DNA of 55,541 nt from an uncultured Pseudoflavonifractor sp. (GTDB taxonomy: Bacteria; Bacillota; Clostridia; Oscillospirales; Oscillospiraceae), in assembly GCA_947651395.1 (NCBI GenBank), contig CANSYW010000013.1:1-55541 (forward strand). The letters are read 5' to 3'. The translations under genes were made by a program, and so were the position numbers. Below the pieces are notes generated by a model. The model was not told the origin of the DNA. It did not search any database and was given only the letters and a program-made list of their open reading frames with translations. Shown here piece after piece: positions 1 to 7,491 of the stretch (within the stretch, counting starts at the first letter, position 1; every line of letters starts with the position of its first letter).

Positions 1-120
1 GGGTGTACCCCGGTGCCCTCTCCCTTTCTTCTACGTGGGGGGGCTGGGGCCCCCCCCCCCTTTATAAAACCGGGGGGGGGGGCCCAACCGCACACGCCCC
101 CCGCTTTTCTTTTGTTCCAT
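1..120. other. Low-quality contig start with homopolymer hairpin
   Basis: A run of 11 C (50-60) and a run of 11 G (72-82), with GGGG before and CCC after, form a perfect all-GC hairpin around an 11-nt AT-rich loop. No plausible gene occupies this stretch. It lies just beyond the stop codon of the ABC ATPase gene, so a real terminator hairpin may lie beneath it, but the exact homopolymers look like assembly or sequencing artefact. Confidence 0.55.
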
Positions 121-882
121 TCAGTTTCCGGCGTACCGGGACAAAAACTGTCTGGTACGCTCCTCTCTTGGATGCTCAATGACCTCCTTGGCCGGCCCCT
201 GCTCCACGATAACGCCCCCGTCCATAAAGATCACCTCATCGGCCACATCCCGGGCGAAGGCCATCTCATGGGTGACGATGATCATGGTGGTGTCCTGCTC
301 AGCCAGGGAGCGGATCACCTTCAGCACCTCCCCGGTGAGTTCCGGGTCCAGGGCGGAGGTGGGCTCATCAAAGCAGAGAATGTCGGGGTGAAGGGCCAGC
401 GCCCGGGCGATGGCCACCCGCTGCTGCTGGCCGCCGGAGAGCTGGTGGGGATAGTGGGCCGCCCGGTCGGAAAGGCCCATGCGCGCCAAGAGCTCCATGC
501 CCTGCTGTTCAATTCCGGGCCACTTGCCCTTGTCCTTCTCCCGCAGCTTTCCCGCCAGGGTCACGTTTTCCAGGGCGGTATATTGGGGAAAGAGATTGAA
601 GCTCTGAAACACCAGTCCGAAGTGGAGCCGCTTTTGCCGGATGGCCTCCTCACTGAAATAGGCTCTGTTTTCCGCGTCGAAGAGCGTCTCTCCCCGCACG
701 GCAATGGCGCCGCCGTCAGGAGTTTCCAAAAAGTTCAGACACCGCAGCAGCGTGGTCTTGCCGCTGCCCGAGGAGCCGATGATGGCCAGGGCCTTTCCCT
801 CCTCCAGAGAGAAGGAGATATCCTCCAGCACCTTGGTGGAGCCAAAGTGCTTTTCAATGCTGTGTACCTCTAAAAGCGCCAT
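121..882 (-). CDS. Polar amino-acid ABC transporter ATP-binding protein
   Basis: This is the ATPase of an amino-acid importer of the GlnQ/HisP class and would sit on the cytoplasmic face of the permease. In 253 residues it shows Walker A GSSGSGKT (36-43), Q-loop Gln93, signature LSGGQ (148-152), Walker B ending FDEP (171-174) and the switch His205. Its length is normal for the family. A GGGGGTGGGG ribosome binding site precedes the ATG. It begins 12 nt after the permease stop and is the last gene of a lipoprotein-permease-ATPase operon. The substrate cannot be told from sequence; polar or acidic amino acids or cystine are typical. Confidence 0.93.
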   Translation of the reverse strand: MALLEVHSIEKHFGSTKVLEDISFSLEEGKALAIIGSSGSGKTTLLRCLNFLETPDGGAIAVRGETLFDAENRAYFSEEAIRQKRLHFGLVFQSFNLFPQYTALENVTLAGKLREKDKGKWPGIEQQGMELLARMGLSDRAAHYPHQLSGGQQQRVAIARALALHPDILCFDEPTSALDPELTGEVLKVIRSLAEQDTTMIIVTHEMAFARDVADEVIFMDGGVIVEQGPAKEVIEHPREERTRQFLSRYAGN

Positions 883-894
883 GTCCCCACCCCC

Positions 895-1563
895 TTATCT
901 GAAATAGTCCAGCTTCTTCTCCAGCTTGCCCAGCAAGAGGGTCACCACCCCATTGAACACCAGGTAGTAGACTCCCGTGAAAAACAGGGGCCAGAGAAGG
1001 CCGGAGTAGCCGTGGGAGGTCTTCATAAAGGCCTGCCCCGCCCAGATGACCTCCTGGAAGGAGATGATCCGGGCCAGTGAGGTGTCCTTCACCAGGGTGA
1101 TCACCTCGTTGGACATGGGGGGTACGATGCGCTTGATCATCTGCAGCAGCGTGATCTTAAAGAAGATCTCCCGCCGGGTCATCCCCAGCACCAGCCCCGC
1201 CTCCTGCTGACCCACGGGCACGCCCTGGATGCCGCCCCGGTAGATCTCCGAAAAATAGCAGGCGTAGTTGATGATGAAGGCGATGGAGGCGGCCAGAAAA
1301 CGCCCCGCCTCCCCGGTGCCCCAGGGGGAATAGCCCAGGAGCTTACCGGGAATATAGTAGAGGATGATCAACTGGAGCATCAGAGGAGTGCCCCGAATGA
1401 CCCAGATGACCCCACGGGTGAGCCATTTCAAAGGCGCAAACCGGCTCATAGATCCGAAAGAGACAATAAGTCCCAGGGGAAGGGCGCCCAGAAGGGTGAC
1501 GGCAAAGAGCTTTAGGGTTTGAAGAAAGCCCTGGTTCAGGGCACCGATGACGGTGAGGAACAC
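895..1563 (-). CDS. Polar amino-acid ABC transporter permease
   Basis: A membrane subunit of the HisM/GlnP family, 222 residues with about five hydrophobic segments. The family hallmark RGTPLMLQL lies at 57-65, and the ATPase-coupling EAA-type loop begins EAGLVLGM at 121 and continues into a basic stretch. Translation starts at a GTG with GAGGAGG seven nt upstream. Only one permease gene is present, so the transporter probably uses a homodimer. It lies between the lipoprotein gene (173 nt upstream, separated by a large hairpin) and the ATPase gene. That hairpin may lower permease expression relative to the binding protein. Confidence 0.92.
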   Translation of the reverse strand: MFLTVIGALNQGFLQTLKLFAVTLLGALPLGLIVSFGSMSRFAPLKWLTRGVIWVIRGTPLMLQLIILYYIPGKLLGYSPWGTGEAGRFLAASIAFIINYACYFSEIYRGGIQGVPVGQQEAGLVLGMTRREIFFKITLLQMIKRIVPPMSNEVITLVKDTSLARIISFQEVIWAGQAFMKTSHGYSGLLWPLFFTGVYYLVFNGVVTLLLGKLEKKLDYFR

Positions 1564-1607
1564 GGGGATACCTCCTCTTTTTGGATAACGGGCCTTGTCA
1601 GGCTGCA

Positions 1608-1724
1608 GACAGGTCAGGACGCAAAAAGCCTAAGCCCCTCCGACTTCGCGCGCCGCTCCCCGGGGCCCGCGCCCCCTCCGGCGTGTCCGCTCCGCTTCGG
1701 GTCTTAGTCTTTTTGCCACCTGTC
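1608..1724. repeat. 117-nt imperfect palindrome between binding-protein and permease genes
   Basis: GACAGGT (1608-1614) pairs with ACCTGTC (1718-1724). GCAAAAAGCCTAAGCCC (1621-1637) pairs with 1699-1716 with one mismatch and one bulge. The centre is extremely GC-rich. On the transcribed minus strand it would form a long stem-loop after the lipoprotein gene. It could be a processing or stability element, a partial terminator, or a dispersed palindromic repeat. No second copy was noticed in this window. Confidence 0.55.
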
Positions 1725-1735
1725 CTCCGCCCTTT

Positions 1736-2524
1736 TTATTTCTGCTCAATGAGCTTATCGCCGATGCCATAGGTATCGGCGATCTGCTGCATGGTGCCGT
1801 CAGCATATGCGGTCTTGAAGAAGTCGTTGAGCGCGGCGGCCAGGTCGCTGCCCTTGCGGAAACCCACACCGTACTCCTCGCTGTTGAGCTCCACGGTATA
1901 GGTAAGATCGGCGTAGCTGGTGCCCTCACCCACGGTGGCGGCGGCCATCAGGTAGTCGATAACGGCGGCGTCAGCGGTGCCGGAGGAGACCTCCAGCAGA
2001 GCGGTGGCCTGATCCTGGACCGGGGTATAGGCGGCCTCCAGAGCCTCCACCTGCTCCATTCCGGCAGAGCCGTTCTCCACTGCGAAATTCAGAGCCTTTA
2101 CGCTGTCCACGCTTTGGTAGTCGGCGGCCTTGGCGGCGGGAACGATAACCACCTGGGCGTTGTTGAAATAGGGGTTGGAGCACTCCATGGCGGCCTTCAC
2201 GTCGTCGGTGAGGGTCATGCCGTTCCACACCACGTCGATGGTCTTTCCCTCCAGCTCAGAGATCTTATTGTCCCAATCGATGACCTGGAACTCAGCGGCG
2301 ACCCCCAGGCTCTCGGCGAAGGCCTTGGCCAGATCCGCGTCAAACCCGATCCACTCTCCGTCAGCATTGGTATAGTCCATGGGCTCAAACTCGGTGATGC
2401 CCACCACCAGCTTGCCCTGCTTCTTGACGTAATCCATGTCGCTTTCCGCCGCGCCGCCGCCGGCACAGGCGGCAAGGGACAGAGCCAGAGCCAGGGACAG
2501 GGCCAGAGAAATTACTTTTTTCAT
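1736..2524 (-). CDS. Amino-acid ABC transporter substrate-binding lipoprotein
   Basis: An extracytoplasmic solute receptor of SBP family 3, 262 residues. The N terminus has two Lys, a hydrophobic core and lipobox LAAC, giving a predicted lipidated Cys20. The mature part opens with the family-typical pattern GKLVVGITEFEPMDYT and GFDADLAKAFAESLG. It would be anchored to the outer face of the membrane and deliver an amino acid to the permease. A GGAGG site lies 9 nt before the ATG. As first gene of the operon followed by a large hairpin, it is probably expressed more strongly than the permease and ATPase. Confidence 0.93.
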   Translation of the reverse strand: MKKVISLALSLALALSLAACAGGGAAESDMDYVKKQGKLVVGITEFEPMDYTNADGEWIGFDADLAKAFAESLGVAAEFQVIDWDNKISELEGKTIDVVWNGMTLTDDVKAAMECSNPYFNNAQVVIVPAAKAADYQSVDSVKALNFAVENGSAGMEQVEALEAAYTPVQDQATALLEVSSGTADAAVIDYLMAAATVGEGTSYADLTYTVELNSEEYGVGFRKGSDLAAALNDFFKTAYADGTMQQIADTYGIGDKLIEQK

Positions 2525-2703
2525 ACTATGTATCCTCCAAAATTTCCTTTTCCCGGCTTCTCTCCGCCGGTTGCTTTAGTATAGTAACACGCTAATGTAA
2601 AAATGTAAAGAAAAATTTTTTCCCCCCGCCCAAAATTCGCCGGGAATACTCCCGCCGAAATTTCACATCTTAATGCCAGATCATTGAATCGGAGGAAAGC
2701 GCT

Positions 2704-3858
2704 ATGAACACGAAAAAAATACTCGCGGCCCTGCTGGCCGCTTCCCTCTGCGTCCTCCCCGCCCATGCCGAAGACCTCCCCGCCTCCGCTCCCGCCCTGG
2801 AGCTGGACGCCAAGGCCGCCGTGCTTATGGAAAAGGAGACCGGAGAGTTCCTCTTCACCCAAAATCCCCATGACAAGCTGGAGCCCGCCAGCGTCACCAA
2901 GGTCATGACCCTTCTTCTGGTGATGGAGGCCCTGGACGGCGGAAGTCTCTCCCCGGAGGACTCCGTCCAGGTCTCCACCCGGGCAGCCTCCATGGGGGGC
3001 AGCCAGGTCTATTTGAAGGAGGGGGAGGTCATGACCGTCCACGACCTCCTCAAGGCCGTGGCGGTGGCTTCGGGCAATGACGCTTCGGTGGCGCTGGCCG
3101 AGCATCTGGCCGGCAGTGAGGGCGCCTTTGTGGAGCGGATGAACCAACGGGCCGCCGAGCTGGGCATGACCGACACCACCTTCCTCAACTGCACCGGTCT
3201 GCCCGCCCCCGGCCATCTCACCTCCGCCCACGACATCGCCCTCATGAGCCGTGAGCTCATTTTGAACCACCCCCGGATCCACGATTACTCCACTATCTGG
3301 ATGGACTCCCTCCGGGACGGTGCCTTTCAGCTGGCCAATACCAACAAGCTCATCCGCTTCTATGACGGCTGCACCGGTCTCAAGACCGGCTTTACCGCCT
3401 CCGCCGGCTACTGCGTCTCCGCCACCGCCCAGCGGGACGGCATGGAGCTCATCGCCGTAGTCCTGGGCTCCACCACCAAGGACACCCGCTCCGCCGCGGC
3501 CTCTTCCCTGCTCAACTACGGCTTTGCCACCTATACCGTTCTGGATGTGACGCCGCCCCAGGCCCTGCCCCCGGTCACCGTTCTTCTGGGCGAGCAGGAG
3601 ACCGTCCAGCCCGTGGTGGCCAATGAGGGCCGGATCCTGGTGGAAAAGTCCCGCATCGACCAAGTGGAGACCGCAGTGACCCTCTGTCAGGACGTCGAGG
3701 CCCCTGTGGAGCCGGGACAGAAGCTGGGCGAGCTCACCGTCTCCATCGGCGGCGAGAAGTGCCAGACCATTTCCATTGTCGCCGCTCAGGAGGTCAAGCG
3801 CCTCACCGTTCCCGGGATCTTCGGCGGCCTTTTGAAGGAATTCTTCATGGCGCACTGA
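2704..3858 (+). CDS. D-alanyl-D-alanine carboxypeptidase (DacF/PBP5 type)
   Basis: A low-molecular-weight penicillin-binding protein that trims the terminal D-Ala from peptidoglycan stem peptides outside the membrane. The 384 residues start with a signal peptide probably cleaved after AHA (about residue 22). All three active-site motifs are present: SVTK (63-66, Ser63 nucleophile), SGN (123-125) and KTG (227-229). After them come a PBP5 C-terminal beta domain and a terminal segment (FGGLLKEFFMAH) that looks like the usual amphipathic membrane anchor. The start is supported by GGAGG 8 nt upstream. Clostridia often carry several such genes, some linked to sporulation; nothing here decides which this is. 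Confidence 0.93.
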   Translation: MNTKKILAALLAASLCVLPAHAEDLPASAPALELDAKAAVLMEKETGEFLFTQNPHDKLEPASVTKVMTLLLVMEALDGGSLSPEDSVQVSTRAASMGGSQVYLKEGEVMTVHDLLKAVAVASGNDASVALAEHLAGSEGAFVERMNQRAAELGMTDTTFLNCTGLPAPGHLTSAHDIALMSRELILNHPRIHDYSTIWMDSLRDGAFQLANTNKLIRFYDGCTGLKTGFTASAGYCVSATAQRDGMELIAVVLGSTTKDTRSAAASSLLNYGFATYTVLDVTPPQALPPVTVLLGEQETVQPVVANEGRILVEKSRIDQVETAVTLCQDVEAPVEPGQKLGELTVSIGGEKCQTISIVAAQEVKRLTVPGIFGGLLKEFFMAH

Positions 3859-3876
3859 GCCCACGCGCATCAAAAA

Positions 3877-3920
3877 AACAGATCCCGGGGCCTGTCCCCG
3901 GAATCTGTTTTTTGTTTTTA
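3877..3920. terminator. Shared terminator of dacF-like gene and pdx kinase
   Basis: AACAGATCCCGGGG and CCCCGGAATCTGTT form a stem with one mismatch around a CCTGT loop. It is flanked by a T-run on the plus strand and by A-rich sequence that gives a T-run on the minus strand. It lies between two convergent genes. Confidence 0.85.
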
Positions 3921-4766
3921 TGTCAACCGGCCGAGCAGGGTCTCAAATTGTACCCCCTCCTCCAGGGGTGTCCCCAGCTCCAGGGTATATCGGGCGCACT
4001 CGCCCACAAAATCCACCGCCAGCTCCGCCGCCTCCTTCAATGCCTTTCCCCCCAACAGCGCCCCCAGGGTCACCGTGGCGAACAGGTCTCCCGTACCGGG
4101 AAACTGCGCCGGAGTTTCATGGACGGCGGAGAGGGCGATCCGGCCGGTCTCCCGGTCAAAGCTGGCACAGCCCACACAGTCCACCGCCGGGTGCACCCCG
4201 GTGATGATCACCGACCGCTTCCCCTCCGCGCTCAGCCGTTCCAGCCATACCTTCAATCCCGCCTCGCTTTGGGGCGCCCGCTCGTAGGGCTCGTCCAGCA
4301 GTATGGCGGCCTCGGTGAGATTGGGAGTGATCACGTCCGCCAGCCGGGCCAGAGACTTCATCGCCTGACACATGGCGGGCGTGTACGTCCGGTAGGGCTT
4401 TCCCCAATCCCCCATCACCGGATCCACCAGCACCAGGGTATCCCTGTCCCGGAACCGGCACAGGAAATCCTCCAGCACGCCGATCTGCCGTTCCGAGCCC
4501 ACAAAGCCGCTGTAGAGGGCGTCAAACCGGGTCCCCAGCTCCGCCCAGTGATCTGCCGAGCCCTCCATCTCCCCGGTAAGATCCCGGAACACAAAGCGCT
4601 CCGAGGGCGGAAAAATGGTGGAGGCGGACAGATAGGCCGTGGGCAGGGCGGAGCACCAGCAGCCCATGGCGGACAGCACCGGCAGAACGATCGACAAAGA
4701 GCAGCGCCCCATGCCGGACAGGTCATGGACGGCGGCCACATGGGGCGCCTTTTTCCCTTGTGCCAT
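3918..4766 (-). CDS. Pyridoxamine/pyridoxal kinase (PdxY/PdxK-like)
   Basis: A ribokinase-fold enzyme that phosphorylates B6 vitamers in the cytosol. The protein from the chosen ATG is about 282 residues, starting MAQGKKAPHVAAVHDLSGMG. It shows the B6-kinase N terminus (HDLSGMGRCSL), a central LVDPVMGDWG, and a C-terminal GTGDLFATVTLGALL carrying the catalytic Asp of the GxGD motif. Start 4766 has GGGGG upstream. The longer frame (ATG at 4823) is excluded because a -10 box (4795-4800) lies inside it. The gene stands alone and is divergent from tRNA-Leu. Confidence 0.88.
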   Translation of the reverse strand: MAQGKKAPHVAAVHDLSGMGRCSLSIVLPVLSAMGCWCSALPTAYLSASTIFPPSERFVFRDLTGEMEGSADHWAELGTRFDALYSGFVGSERQIGVLEDFLCRFRDRDTLVLVDPVMGDWGKPYRTYTPAMCQAMKSLARLADVITPNLTEAAILLDEPYERAPQSEAGLKVWLERLSAEGKRSVIITGVHPAVDCVGCASFDRETGRIALSAVHETPAQFPGTGDLFATVTLGALLGGKALKEAAELAVDFVGECARYTLELGTPLEEGVQFETLLGRLT

Positions 4767-4794
4767 GTACGTACCCCCAAAGACGTTTTTTACC

Positions 4795-4823
4795 ATTATA
4801 GCGCCTTCAAAACCGGAACGCAA
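4795..4823 (-). promoter_or_regulatory. Promoter of the pyridoxamine kinase gene
   Basis: On the minus strand a -35 TTGCGT (4818-4823), 17-nt spacer and perfect -10 TATAAT (4795-4800). It fixes the start codon at 4766. Confidence 0.7.
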
Positions 4824-4826
4824 CGA

Positions 4827-4855
4827 TTGACGGAGATAATTTTGTTTGCTATACT
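4827..4855 (+). promoter_or_regulatory. Promoter of tRNA-Leu
   Basis: -35 TTGACG (4827-4832), 17-nt spacer, -10 TATACT (4850-4855), 11 nt before the tRNA. It is divergent from, and 3 bp away from, the kinase promoter. Confidence 0.75.
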
Positions 4856-4866
4856 AAAACATACAT

Positions 4867-4952
4867 GCGGGCGTGGTGGAATTGGTAGACTCGATGGATT
4901 TAGGTTCCATTGCCTTTACGGTGTGCGGGTTCGAGTCCCGCCGCCCGCACCA
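4867..4952 (+). tRNA. tRNA-Leu (anticodon UAG)
   Basis: Acceptor stem GCGGGCG pairs with CGCCCGC, followed by discriminator A and an encoded CCA. The anticodon arm ATGGA-TTTAGGT-TCCAT gives anticodon TAG. A long variable arm, as expected of tRNA-Leu, follows, then the T-arm CGGGTTCGAGTCCCG. The accessory island begins directly after its 3' end, a common position for integrative elements. Confidence 0.95.
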
Positions 4953-4970
4953 AAACAAATGCCCACTTTA

Positions 4971-4999
4971 GATGCCGTAGGCGGAAAGCCTACGGCATC
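4971..4999. repeat. Perfect 12-bp hairpin after tRNA-Leu
   Basis: GATGCCGTAGGC, loop GGAAA, GCCTACGGCATC. No immediate T-run follows, so it is either a weak terminator or processing hairpin of the tRNA transcript, or a structure at the island end. Confidence 0.8.
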
Positions 5000-5075
5000 A
5001 GTGGTTTCCGGGGTTTTTAGTCCCTCAATTTTCACAAGTCAAACAAGAGATGTAAATGCGGGTTTTCGAGCAACT

Positions 5076-5091
5076 GGCGGGAGTCGAACCC
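5076..5091 (-). other. tRNA T-arm-like fragment (possible attachment-site relic)
   Basis: The minus strand reads GGGTTCGACTCCCGCC, which resembles the T-arm of a tRNA including TTCGA. It is opposite in orientation to tRNA-Leu and not part of a full tRNA. It could be the scar of a tRNA-targeted integration, or chance. Confidence 0.4.
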
Positions 5092-5113
5092 TCGTAAAGC
5101 ACAATTGAAAAAG

Positions 5114-5186
5114 GGCGCTAAACTCAGCGCCAAATTCAGGCGTCGGTCAGATGGCAAATCAACAGCCATCCGGTCGGCGCTTTTTT
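5114..5186 (+). promoter_or_regulatory. Leader with mutually exclusive stems (candidate attenuator)
   Basis: GGCGCT (5114-5119) can pair with AGCGCC (5126-5131). The same AGCGCC can pair with GGCGCT (5176-5181), which runs directly into six T. Between them GATGGC (5150-5155) pairs with GCCATC (5165-5170). This is the geometry of an anti-terminator versus terminator switch about 100 nt before the first island gene. Confidence 0.45.
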
Positions 5187-5284
5187 CATACCCAGCGCCC
5201 GTTTTCAAAACAGGGCAAATCAAAAAGGGCCCTGGCTTTTTCAAGGGAAAAAGTTACATTTTACTAAATCAGCAGGAGGAAAAC

Positions 5285-5989
5285 ATGAACGAAGAAAAAA
5301 GCAGATATTTTAACGAGCTGACCCTCAACCTTCAGCAGGCGGGTCTCACGGTAAAGCCGGAGACGGAGGATGGTCTCCTGCCGGTGGAGCTGGATGGACA
5401 GCGCCTCTGCCTCGCCTTGGACGGCGGCTCTGTGCGGTACTGGAGAGAAGATGCCGCTGATGACTACAGGCGGGAAGCCCTGGACAGGGTCACCACCATC
5501 GCCAAAACCACCGCTGAGTATATGAGTCAGATGGAGGCGGCGCCCCAGTTGACCGCCAGCGGGCTGAAGGGCGATTACAGGTTGTTGGCTGACTTCAACG
5601 ATGTAGTCCTGGCAGGACATCCAACGCAATATGGCGTTCAGCTCATCACCTGGGAACGGGTTCAGGGGCGCACCGGTCTGCACCAGGGACACTACTACGG
5701 CCCCAGCGCAGGAGTTGACAGCTATACTGCCGCCAAGCAGGACTTCGCCACCCGCTCCGGCCTCATTCCCCGCAGCGCCCTTTTTGCCCCGGAGCAGCTG
5801 ACAGAGGTGTACCGCAGCATTCACGAAACACTGGACAGTGAGTATCCCATCACAGAGGAAAGACAGAGGTGCTTGCAATCCGCAGCAGAGCAGATCGAGC
5901 GAAATGTTCCGGATCTGGAGGAACGTGTGGCGCTCTCCAATCAAAAGGAGCAGGACGCTCCCGAGCAAGGCGGAATGCAATTCTGCTAA
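5285..5989 (+). CDS. Island gene 1: hypothetical protein ending in GGM motif
   Basis: A predicted cytosolic protein of 234 residues with no signal peptide or membrane segment. I do not recognise its fold. The first half contains charged alpha/beta sequence; residues about 110-130 contain the aromatic/Gly-rich HQGHYYGPSAGVDSYTAAKQ; the last third looks helical. It ends QGGMQFC, like several other proteins of the island. The start is chosen at ATG 5285 because of AGGAGG 5 nt upstream; the frame is open further upstream but there runs through the structured leader. A terminator follows, so it may be its own transcription unit. Confidence 0.75.
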   Translation: MNEEKSRYFNELTLNLQQAGLTVKPETEDGLLPVELDGQRLCLALDGGSVRYWREDAADDYRREALDRVTTIAKTTAEYMSQMEAAPQLTASGLKGDYRLLADFNDVVLAGHPTQYGVQLITWERVQGRTGLHQGHYYGPSAGVDSYTAAKQDFATRSGLIPRSALFAPEQLTEVYRSIHETLDSEYPITEERQRCLQSAAEQIERNVPDLEERVALSNQKEQDAPEQGGMQFC

Positions 5990-6002
5990 ATTGTTGATTT
6001 TT

Positions 6003-6046
6003 GGGCCGTTTCCCTTTGAAAAGGGCAGGGCCCTTTTTCTTTTTTG
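6003..6046 (+). terminator. Terminator after island gene 1
   Basis: GGGCC (6003-6007) pairs with GGCCC (6029-6033), and inner CCCTTT (6012-6017) pairs with AAAGGG (6020-6025). TTTTTCTTTTTT follows. The stem has an internal loop. Confidence 0.65.
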
Positions 6047-6073
6047 TCCTTTTCAGAGGGATGCCAATATAAA
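6044..6073 (+). promoter_or_regulatory. Possible promoter of island genes 2-9
   Basis: -35 TTGTCC (6044-6049), 18-nt spacer, -10 TATAAA (6068-6073), directly after the terminator and 21 nt before the next ATG. The -35 match is weak. Confidence 0.4.
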
Positions 6074-6094
6074 CTCTGAAAGGAAGTATGAACT

Positions 6095-6277
6095 ATGGCA
6101 AGATACTTTATGAGCGACACCCGGCTGGGCTGGCTGGAGAAGATGATGATGGACCCGTCCAGAACGCCCTCCGTCCGCACCGACTCCCGGAGGAACCGGC
6201 CGCAGAAGAAGCCGCCGTGTGACCGGACGGTCAAGCCGCAGACCTCCGGGCGGAAACCCAAAGGGGGCGGCGTATGA
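6095..6277 (+). CDS. Island gene 2: small basic protein
   Basis: A 60-residue protein whose second half is rich in Arg, Lys and Pro (RRNRPQKKPP). Its stop TGA overlaps the next gene's ATG (ATGA), and a GGAAG site lies 8 nt before its own ATG. This favours a real, translationally coupled gene. No family is recognised. The basic, disordered tail suggests nucleic-acid or acidic-protein binding, but that is inference only. Confidence 0.6.
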   Translation: MARYFMSDTRLGWLEKMMMDPSRTPSVRTDSRRNRPQKKPPCDRTVKPQTSGRKPKGGGV

Positions 6278-7491
6278 GTTACGTCATTCAGGCAGTGCTG
6301 AGCAACTCTCAGCACCCGGAACACGGTCAGATCACCATCCCCTTCCCCATTCCACCGGAACAGTATGACCAGACCATCGGGATGCTTCGGGCGATGGATC
6401 TGGGGTTCTCCAGAAACCGGGACTGCACCGTGGATGGGCTGGACAGCCGGTTCCCTGTGTTAGAGGCCCTCCAAGGGACGCTGGTCAACGTGGATCAGCT
6501 GGACTACCTGGCGAAGCGGTTAGACAGCTTCTGCGCCAGTGAGGACAGCCAGTACAAGGCCATGGCCCACAAGCTGGGGTTGGAGAATATCAAGGACTTT
6601 ATCAACCTGACCTATTGCTGTCAGCAGGCCACGGTCATCACTGATTTCTCCGACTTGGAGCGGATCGGGAAAGACCACAGAATGACGCTGAACGGCGGCT
6701 CGATGCCGATGGAGCAATTCCAAGCGGTGGATGGCAGAAAAGAGGCTCTCCAGCTAATCCAGGACGGCAGCGGAACGGTCACCCCCTACGGTGTGGTTTA
6801 CGACAACGGCATGGTGCTGGAGCAGCATTATAACGGACATCAGTTCCCCGCGTATCCCTACGATAGTATGCTGATGGTCCTGGAGGTCACACCAAAGTGT
6901 GGCCTGAGAGAAGGCCAGAATCCGGAATACCTCTATCTCCCTGCCGCCGCCCATCAAATTGAGCGGACATTGCTCCGTATTGGCCTCAACACAATCTCCG
7001 GGGCGCAGATCCGGCTGGACTTCGATGAGCTTCCGGAAAAGGTGTCGGAAGCCCTGGACTTGGAGTGTATGAGTGGGGATGACCTCCCCGCCCTCAACCG
7101 GATGTGCCAGGCCATCGTCCCCTTGAACGATGCGGATATCGAAAAACTGAACGCGGTGGTGCTGATGGCGGAGCCGGGCGATATCATGGCGGTATGCGAA
7201 CTGGCAGAAAATCTGGAACTGTTCGATTTTATCCCCGGCGCCCATACCCCGACGGAATTCGGCAGATACATGATCCGGGAGTCCGGCCACTTCGAGTATG
7301 ATGAGGAGTTGGAGGGCTTCTACGACTACCGTCTTTATGGGGAGCAGCACATCCAGCAGGAGGGCGGACAGTTCAATGAGTGCGGCTATGTGGCCTACCA
7401 CGGTACCATGGCGCTGGAGGATTTGATGCGGGAAGACCCTGCGGAACAGTACCAGCGTGAGCAGGGGCTCCAGATGGGAGGGCTGACATAA
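6274..7491 (+). CDS. Island gene 3: tandem ArdA-like antirestriction protein
   Basis: 405 residues built of two ArdA-like modules. ArdA proteins are acidic DNA mimics that block type I restriction enzymes. Module 1 carries SDLERIGKDHR near 126-136 and ends around TVTPYGVVY (168-176). Module 2 (about 218-375) opens YLYLPAAAHQIERTLLRIG and ends in FYDYRLYGEQHIQQEGGQF followed by CGYVAY (349-375), the pattern I recall from annotated clostridial ArdA proteins. The C terminus is QMGGLT. The start ATG overlaps the previous stop, and the stop overlaps the next ATG (TAATG), so it is the core of a coupled operon. The family call is from motif memory, not a search. Confidence 0.68.
   Translation: MSYVIQAVLSNSQHPEHGQITIPFPIPPEQYDQTIGMLRAMDLGFSRNRDCTVDGLDSRFPVLEALQGTLVNVDQLDYLAKRLDSFCASEDSQYKAMAHKLGLENIKDFINLTYCCQQATVITDFSDLERIGKDHRMTLNGGSMPMEQFQAVDGRKEALQLIQDGSGTVTPYGVVYDNGMVLEQHYNGHQFPAYPYDSMLMVLEVTPKCGLREGQNPEYLYLPAAAHQIERTLLRIGLNTISGAQIRLDFDELPEKVSEALDLECMSGDDLPALNRMCQAIVPLNDADIEKLNAVVLMAEPGDIMAVCELAENLELFDFIPGAHTPTEFGRYMIRESGHFEYDEELEGFYDYRLYGEQHIQQEGGQFNECGYVAYHGTMALEDLMREDPAEQYQREQGLQMGGLT

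Larger units (their letters stand above)
4953..5284. other. Gene-free 332-bp junction between tRNA-Leu and the island genes
   Basis: No convincing coding sequence. It holds, in order: a perfect 12-bp hairpin (4971-4999); a T-arm-like tRNA fragment on the minus strand (5076-5091); a leader with competing stems and a T-run (5114-5186); and one arm of a diverged inverted repeat (about 5218-5252). A strong promoter for the first island gene was not found. Confidence 0.7.

Noticed and set aside
4971-4999. Hairpin after tRNA-Leu considered as a rho-independent terminator
   Set aside because: No T-run directly follows the stem, so it is recorded only as a hairpin.
3759-5108. A 449-codon plus-strand frame running from the carboxypeptidase gene through the kinase and tRNA-Leu
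   Set aside because: It would overlap a tRNA and two convincing genes. Its sequence is low-complexity Pro/Arg/His.
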